Shown: positions 42,402-47,124 of the stretch, piece by piece
Numbering within the stretch: position 1 is the stretch's first letter
How the letters are laid out: the number at the start of each line of letters is the position of its first letter
Assembly: GCA_016870295.1 (NCBI GenBank)
Contig: VGBY01000001.1
Location: forward strand, 1 to 47,124
Source of the DNA: Actinomycetota bacterium
Lineage (GTDB): Bacteria > Actinomycetota > Acidimicrobiia > Acidimicrobiales > Ilumatobacteraceae
Reading direction: 5' to 3'
DNA length: 47,124 bases
Notes under the pieces: generated by a model
The model's input: the letters and a program-made list of their open reading frames with translations, nothing else
Told to the model about the DNA's origin: nothing
Database searches by the model: none
Translations under genes and position numbers: made by a program

Positions 42402-43618
42402 AATGGCAAGTCTCCTGTCGCTGTCTTGGTCGTGCCGTGATCCTTGTAGGCGGCAATCGTCCGCTGGGCGATGCGCATCTGGTGAATCTCATCGGCGCCG
42501 TCAGCAAAGCGACTCCAACGGGCCTGCTGCAGCATGTGCGCGAGCGGAGTGTCGTTGGAGTATCCGAGCGCTCCGTGCACCTGAATCGCTCGGTCGATGA
42601 TCTGCCACAGGCTGTTAGCAACGAAGTGCTTGGCCATGGACACTTCTGACGTGAACGGCAGACCTTTCTCGATCTTGAACGCGGCATGCAGCACCATCAG
42701 TTTGCACTGGTAGAGCTCCATCGCCGAGTCGGCGATCAACCATTGGATACCTTGCTTCTCCGCAAGGATCGAACCATGTGAATAACGGTTCAGCGCACGA
42801 TCAACCATCATGTCGAGGGCCGTCTCTGCCTGACCAATCCAACGCATGCAGTGCGCCAGTCGTGCTGGCCCGAGTCGGTACTGGCCGAGCAAGTGGCCCT
42901 GACCGCGACCGCCCAACATCTGGCGGTTGTGCACGCGGAGATCCTTGATTTCAATTTCGCAATGATTGTGTCCGCCCGACATCGTTTCGATGTCGCGCAC
43001 GATATTGAATCCTTCGCTCGGGATGTCAACCAGGAAGCACGAGTTTGCGGCTTGTGGCATCTCCGGGTCGTCTTCCGTGCGGGCCACGAGCAGCGCAAAC
43101 TGTGCCCCGCGCGCCCCGGAGATGAACCACTTGTGCCCGTTGATCACCCATTCGTCGCCGTCTTGATATGCATGGGTACGAATCAGTGTCGGGTCACTCC
43201 CCGCGACCTCGGGTTCGGTCATTGCAAAACACGAGCGCGCCATCCCTTCACAGAGCGGCCGCAAGTACTTTTCCTTCTGTTCGGGCGTGGCCCAGTGCAA
43301 CAAGGTGTGCTGGTTGCCCTCATCAGGCGCTTGCGCGTTCAGCACGAATGGACCAATGCCAACCTTCGCCGCCTCGGCCGAAACGGCGGCCATGGCCGTT
43401 GGACCAAGTCCCATACCACCCCACTCGGCAGGCATGTGGGGCAACCAAAGTTTCACCTCGTCGCGCGCTTTCTTGCGCAGCTCAACGATTGCTTTCACCA
43501 CCTGCTTGCGGTCGCCTTGGTCGATGGAGTCCCAACGGGGTCGCACTGCTTCATCCATAAACGACCGCACGCGCAACCGCACGTCTTCTACTTCGGGCGG
43601 GAAGGTGAAGTCGATCAT
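42398..43618 (-). CDS. Acyl-CoA dehydrogenase (ACAD10/11-like)
   Basis: A flavoenzyme oxidising an acyl-CoA to an enoyl-CoA, 406 residues from ATG at 43618; the open frame runs to 43717 but the family N-terminus is MIDFTFPPEVED. FAMTEPEVAGSDP and WVINGHKWFISGA are FAD and substrate contacts. The C-terminal IQVHGALGYSNDTPLAHM and RFADGADEIHQM are typical of the ACAD10/11-like group. In that segment the Glu used as catalytic base by short-chain ACADs is Asn-Asp. Divergent from menG with 62 nt between. Confidence 0.9.
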   Translation of the reverse strand: MIDFTFPPEVEDVRLRVRSFMDEAVRPRWDSIDQGDRKQVVKAIVELRKKARDEVKLWLPHMPAEWGGMGLGPTAMAAVSAEAAKVGIGPFVLNAQAPDEGNQHTLLHWATPEQKEKYLRPLCEGMARSCFAMTEPEVAGSDPTLIRTHAYQDGDEWVINGHKWFISGARGAQFALLVARTEDDPEMPQAANSCFLVDIPSEGFNIVRDIETMSGGHNHCEIEIKDLRVHNRQMLGGRGQGHLLGQYRLGPARLAHCMRWIGQAETALDMMVDRALNRYSHGSILAEKQGIQWLIADSAMELYQCKLMVLHAAFKIEKGLPFTSEVSMAKHFVANSLWQIIDRAIQVHGALGYSNDTPLAHMLQQARWSRFADGADEIHQMRIAQRTIAAYKDHGTTKTATGDLPL

Positions 43619-43680
43619 GTGACCAGTGTGCCTGACGAAACGCGCGAACGACGAGGCGAGCCCACCGTAGCCTTGCCGTA

Positions 43681-44391
43681 ATGGCCCGTTCGCAGCGCAG
43701 CTGGGACACCGACGCACTACCCACCGGCGCCGCCAAAGCCCGCGCCGTACGGGACATGTTCGATGCCATCGCCCCGCGCTACGACTTGGTGAACCGCGTC
43801 ATGACGTTTCGATTGGACGTGCGCTGGCGCAAAGCCACCGTCGAGGCTCTGCATCTACCCCCGAAATCGCTCGTGCTCGATCTGGCGAGTGGCACGGGCG
43901 ACTTTTGCCGTGAACTCGAACGCCAGGGGTTGCGTCCGCTGTCGTTCGACTTCTCCTATGGCATGCTGGCCGCCGATACGAGCGAAGCGCCGCGCACTCA
44001 GGCGGACGCGCTGCGTCTACCGGTTCGTGACTCTTCGGTGCATGGCGTGACGTGCGGTTTCGCGCTGCGCAACTTCACCGACTTGCCTTCATTCTTCGGG
44101 GAGTTGGCCAGAGTCACGCAGTCGGGCGGACGCGTCGCTTTGCTTGACGTATCAGTGCCCACCAATCCGCTCGTTCGCCTCGGCAACACCATCTACTTCG
44201 GGCACATCGTGCCGAAACTTGGCGCGTTGTTGTCTGACGGACCCGCCTATCGCTACCTACCGCGCAGTGTGTCGTATCTCCCGTCGGCGGTCGACCTGGC
44301 ACGCATGCTGACGGATTCGGGATTTCTCGACGTGCGACATCGGCAACTCTCCGGCGGTCTAACGCAGTTGCTCACCGGTACCCGCGGCTGA
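43681..44391 (+). CDS. menG: Demethylmenaquinone methyltransferase (UbiE/MenG family)
   Basis: An S-adenosylmethionine methyltransferase that makes menaquinone from demethylmenaquinone. The 236 residues have VRDMFDAIAPRYDLVNRVMT (UbiE signature 1), the SAM loop LDLASGTGDF (66-75), GFALRNFTD and the C-terminal GGLTQLLTGTRG. UbiE family members may also act in ubiquinone synthesis, but menF and menD adjacent point to menaquinone. The start is ATG. Confidence 0.93.
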   Translation: MARSQRSWDTDALPTGAAKARAVRDMFDAIAPRYDLVNRVMTFRLDVRWRKATVEALHLPPKSLVLDLASGTGDFCRELERQGLRPLSFDFSYGMLAADTSEAPRTQADALRLPVRDSSVHGVTCGFALRNFTDLPSFFGELARVTQSGGRVALLDVSVPTNPLVRLGNTIYFGHIVPKLGALLSDGPAYRYLPRSVSYLPSAVDLARMLTDSGFLDVRHRQLSGGLTQLLTGTRG

Positions 44392-44402
44392 TAACGCACA
44401 TC

Positions 44403-45605
44403 ATGCGGCTCGTCACACGACCACTGCGGGAGTTCGTCGATGGTGATTGCGATCTCAATGACGTTGCCGGCCACGATGGTGTTCTCTTCGTGCGCAACGG
44501 AGTCGGCTTCGCGGGTGTCGGCGAACTGGCGCGGGTGCCGCTCAACGAAGCAGGCTCCGTGTTGTCAGAAATGATGTGCGATGACAACGTCGCATCGACG
44601 GGCACCGACGGAATTGCACTGGGTTGGCACAACTTCGCCGGAACCGAGCGAGTGGCCATCGTGCCGCGCATCGTGGTCGGCAAGAGCGTGACGGGCGATG
44701 CGTGGGTCACGTTCCCCGCCACTGACGAGGCACTGGTGCGCACCACGCTCACGACTTCCGCGCCGGCGCCTGCGACGGACAGTTCGTTCTCGATTCGTCC
44801 AGGGGTCGCCGTTGACACGTATCTCAACGCCGTATCGGTGGCCCGAGACGCGGTACAGCGAGGCGACATCACCAAGGCCGTCATTGCCCGGGACATCATT
44901 GTGGAGTCGTCGCAGAAGATCGACATTCACGCGCTACTCCGACGCCTGAAGGCGACATTCGGATCCAGTTACCGATACAGCATTGATGGGTTCGTCGGCG
45001 CGTCGCCGGAACTGTTGGTCGAACGACTCGGAGACGAGGTGCGCAGCCTGCCGCTGGCCGGCACCTGCCCACGCACTGGCGACCCGAGTGTGGACGCGCA
45101 ACTCGCGGCGGGTCTGCGAGCGAGCGCCAAGAATCAGATTGAGCACCGCGTGGTGATTGACATGGTGCACGACACGTTGCTGCCGTGGTGCTCGTACCTG
45201 GACTGGCAGCCCGAACCCGATGTCATCGCGGTCGCCAATGTGCAGCATCTCGGCACCCGCATCGAAGGGCGGCTGTCGCAACCGCTGCCGAGCGTGATTG
45301 ATCTCGTCGTTGCGTTGAACCCGACACCCGCACTCGGTGGCCATCCGCGCGATACAGCGCTACGACTCATTGCCAGCCACGAAGGCATGCAGCGCGGTCG
45401 CTACGGAGGTTCCGTCGGCTGGGTTGATCGTCACGGCAACGGCACATGGGCCGTCGCAATTCGATGCGCAGAGTTCTCGGCCGACCGCAGAAGCGCACGA
45501 CTCTTTGCGGGAGGTGGCATCGTTGCCGAGAGCGAGCCGCAGACGGAATTCGCCGAGACGCAAGCAAAGTTTCAGGCAATGCTGGCCGCGATCGTGCGTC
45601 CGTAA
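44403..45605 (+). CDS. menF: Isochorismate synthase
   Basis: First committed step of menaquinone synthesis, converting chorismate to isochorismate. The 400-residue chorismate-binding enzyme has GASPELLVER, LPLAGTCPRTGD, KNQIEHRVVIDMV, HLGTRIEGRL, LNPTPALGGHPRD, the RYGGSVGWVDRHGNGTWA segment and AGGGIVAESEP, which bind Mg2+ and chorismate. Salicylate and anthranilate synthases share this fold; neighbours favour MenF. The start is ATG, 11 nt after menG. It converges on menD with 22 nt between. Confidence 0.92.
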   Translation: MRLVTRPLREFVDGDCDLNDVAGHDGVLFVRNGVGFAGVGELARVPLNEAGSVLSEMMCDDNVASTGTDGIALGWHNFAGTERVAIVPRIVVGKSVTGDAWVTFPATDEALVRTTLTTSAPAPATDSSFSIRPGVAVDTYLNAVSVARDAVQRGDITKAVIARDIIVESSQKIDIHALLRRLKATFGSSYRYSIDGFVGASPELLVERLGDEVRSLPLAGTCPRTGDPSVDAQLAAGLRASAKNQIEHRVVIDMVHDTLLPWCSYLDWQPEPDVIAVANVQHLGTRIEGRLSQPLPSVIDLVVALNPTPALGGHPRDTALRLIASHEGMQRGRYGGSVGWVDRHGNGTWAVAIRCAEFSADRRSARLFAGGGIVAESEPQTEFAETQAKFQAMLAAIVRP

Positions 45606-45627
45606 CGTTGCCCCGCGCGACCGCTGA

Positions 45628-47124
45628 CTAGCCCGCCTTGACGGCCGCAATCACCAACTGTTGCAGCTCAGCATGGCGGGCGACGTTCGCGTCGCGATCC
45701 GTACGCACGATGATGACCTGCGGGCCTTGCCGCGCGACGGAAGAACGCAGTTCGGCGCTACCTGAGACGTGTGTTGTCCGCAGTCCATGTGCCGCAGCCA
45801 GAGCCGCCAAGTCCGTGCCGTGAGGCGTACCGAAAAGTTGCTCAAACCGATCAGATTCGAGGGTGTCACGTTGTGGCAAGAACGAGAAGATTCCGCCTCC
45901 ACGGTTGTCTATCACCACCACTCGAAGGTCAACCTGTCGTTCGACGAGATCGATGAATCCGTTCGAGTCGTGAAGGAATGCCACGTCACCGATGAGCAGT
46001 CCGGTAGGCAGCCCGCTCGCCAGTGCAGCGCCGACGGCTGTAGACACCACACCGTCGATGCCATTCGCCCCCCGATTCGCCATGACGCGCACGTGGCTCG
46101 ATGTTGCGCCGTACCACTCCACGTCACGGATTGGCATCGATGACGAAACAATCAATTGCGAGCCGGACGGCAACGCTGCGAGCACATTCCGTGCGATCCC
46201 GGGCTCACTGAGCACGGTCTCGTTGTCCAACTGTCCGGCTATCACGCTGCGCGCTGCAGCTTCGGCGGTCGTCCAGCGCTGAAGCCAGGATGACTCGCTC
46301 GGGGCAACTACCTGTAGCAGATCTGCGCACAGCCGATCAGCGTCGGTCACCACGTGCATCGATACTTGGCGCTCAGGGTCGATAAGAAACGGCGACTTCG
46401 TCACGGCGGTGACTTCGGCACGCGAATCGCGGAGCCAACCATTCACCACTTTTGACGCTGGCAGGGCTCCGAATCGCAATACGGCGTCGGGTCGCAAAGA
46501 TGCCGCAATGTCGCCGTCGCGCAGCCACGCATCTGCGTGCCGCACAGCATGTTCTGAATCGCTACGGCAACCACTGAGCGGGTCCGCCAGTATCGGCCAC
46601 GCGAGCCGGCTCGCCAGCTGCTGCACCGCTTCCCGTGCAACCCCGCGCTCACCAACGACGATGACACCACGTCGGCCACGCAGTCGTGAACCGATCTTCG
46701 ACAACGCCTCAGTGCCGATGGGTTTGGATCGCGAAGCACGGCTCCATTCATCGCGAGCTGGTAGCGGACCGACGACTCCAACGAGCGGCTCACGAAACGG
46801 CAGGTTCATCTGCACGGGACCTGGTCGCTCACCCATCGCATTCGCGTACGCGCGTCGTGCCGCTCGCCGCCACTCATCGCTTCGCTCATCGTCGGCGACG
46901 CCCAAATCGAGGTACGCGCGCACGACACCCCCGTACAGGTGCTTCTGATCGATGGTCTGCGGAGCACCGACACCCTGCAGCTCCGGTGGACGGTCGGCTG
47001 TCAACACGATCAGCGGAACCTCGGCATGCGAAGCCTCGATGACCGCGGGATAGAAATTCGCTGCCGCAGTTCCCGACGTGCACAGCAAAAGGGTTGGCTT
47101 GCCGCTTGCTTTCGCCGCACCCAA
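45628..47124 (-). CDS. menD: SEPHCHC synthase MenD (N-terminus beyond the window)
   Basis: A thiamine-diphosphate enzyme making 2-succinyl-5-enolpyruvyl-6-hydroxy-3-cyclohexene-1-carboxylate from isochorismate and 2-oxoglutarate. 498 codons are visible, about nine tenths of the protein; the frame runs off the right edge. It starts within the Pyr domain (TLLLCTSGTAAANFYPAV, LTADRPPELQGVGAPQTIDQ). The PP domain carries the ThDP/Mg2+ motif GDVAFLHDSNGF and VIDNRGGGIFSFLP. The true start is outside the window. Confidence 0.94.
   Translation of the reverse strand: MGAAKASGKPTLLLCTSGTAAANFYPAVIEASHAEVPLIVLTADRPPELQGVGAPQTIDQKHLYGGVVRAYLDLGVADDERSDEWRRAARRAYANAMGERPGPVQMNLPFREPLVGVVGPLPARDEWSRASRSKPIGTEALSKIGSRLRGRRGVIVVGERGVAREAVQQLASRLAWPILADPLSGCRSDSEHAVRHADAWLRDGDIAASLRPDAVLRFGALPASKVVNGWLRDSRAEVTAVTKSPFLIDPERQVSMHVVTDADRLCADLLQVVAPSESSWLQRWTTAEAAARSVIAGQLDNETVLSEPGIARNVLAALPSGSQLIVSSSMPIRDVEWYGATSSHVRVMANRGANGIDGVVSTAVGAALASGLPTGLLIGDVAFLHDSNGFIDLVERQVDLRVVVIDNRGGGIFSFLPQRDTLESDRFEQLFGTPHGTDLAALAAAHGLRTTHVSGSAELRSSVARQGPQVIIVRTDRDANVARHAELQQLVIAAVKAG

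Noticed and set aside
1..47124. CRISPR arrays, insertion sequences, phage or integrase genes
   Set aside because: No direct-repeat arrays, transposase motifs or attachment-site duplications were seen on reading both strands.

Overview
The window looks like chromosomal core sequence of an actinobacterium (Actinomycetota): high GC by eye, genes packed with 1-60 nt gaps, and many GTG/TTG starts. The order pdtaR-polA-rpsA-coaE-uvrB-uvrA matches the mycobacterial arrangement as I remember it. The following uvrC-rapZ-gap-pgk-tpiA run, an F420-type oxidoreductase, an MtrAB-like two-component system and menaquinone genes all fit the phylum. Three things suggest a deep-branching lineage (Acidimicrobiia-like; this is inference): a stand-alone trpF, no yvcK/whiA between rapZ and gap, and an unusual uppS locus. 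I see no transposon, phage, integron or CRISPR array, and no gene-free stretch longer than 300 nt.

Layout. 1-22760 reads on the minus strand: tRNA-Leu(GAG), secG, an oligopeptide ABC transporter (oppA, B, C, D, F), glycolysis (gap-pgk-tpiA), rapZ, nucleotide excision repair (uvrB-uvrA-uvrC), coaE, rpsA, polA, the ANTAR regulator pdtaR, a small coiled-coil protein and tRNA-Leu(CAA). 22831-27145 (plus) is a type II fatty-acid synthase operon, fabD-fabH-fabG-acpP-fabF. 27151-34109 (minus) holds, in transcription order, an NgBR/Nus1-like cis-prenyltransferase subunit, recO, glyS, trpC-F-B-A, bcp and fabZ. 34142-36750 (plus) is uppS-dinG. 36707-39592 is a response regulator divergent from its sensor kinase plus a GerMN lipoprotein (MtrA/MtrB/LpqB-like). 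Then come era (minus), a small membrane protein and a MaoC hydratase (plus), an LLM oxidoreductase with an acyl-CoA dehydrogenase (minus), menG/ubiE and menF (plus), and menD (minus, cut by the window edge).

The most interesting locus is 33537-34843. Two divergent genes together carry the parts of one undecaprenyl diphosphate synthase. The plus-strand protein has the catalytic DGNGRW and RTSGE motifs but ends before the C-terminal RxG motif, and has Arg where the usual Glu sits in the AYAE element. The minus-strand protein has no catalytic Asp motif but keeps AYAE and ends in RRFGG. This is the division of labour of the eukaryotic DHDDS/NgBR enzyme, and it suggests a bacterial heteromeric cis-prenyltransferase. 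Second is a FabD with a C-terminal domain resembling the biotin carboxyl carrier protein but without the biotinylated lysine hairpin. Other points are an opp operon between tpiA and secG, a PGK with an in-frame N-domain deletion, and a dedicated trpF.
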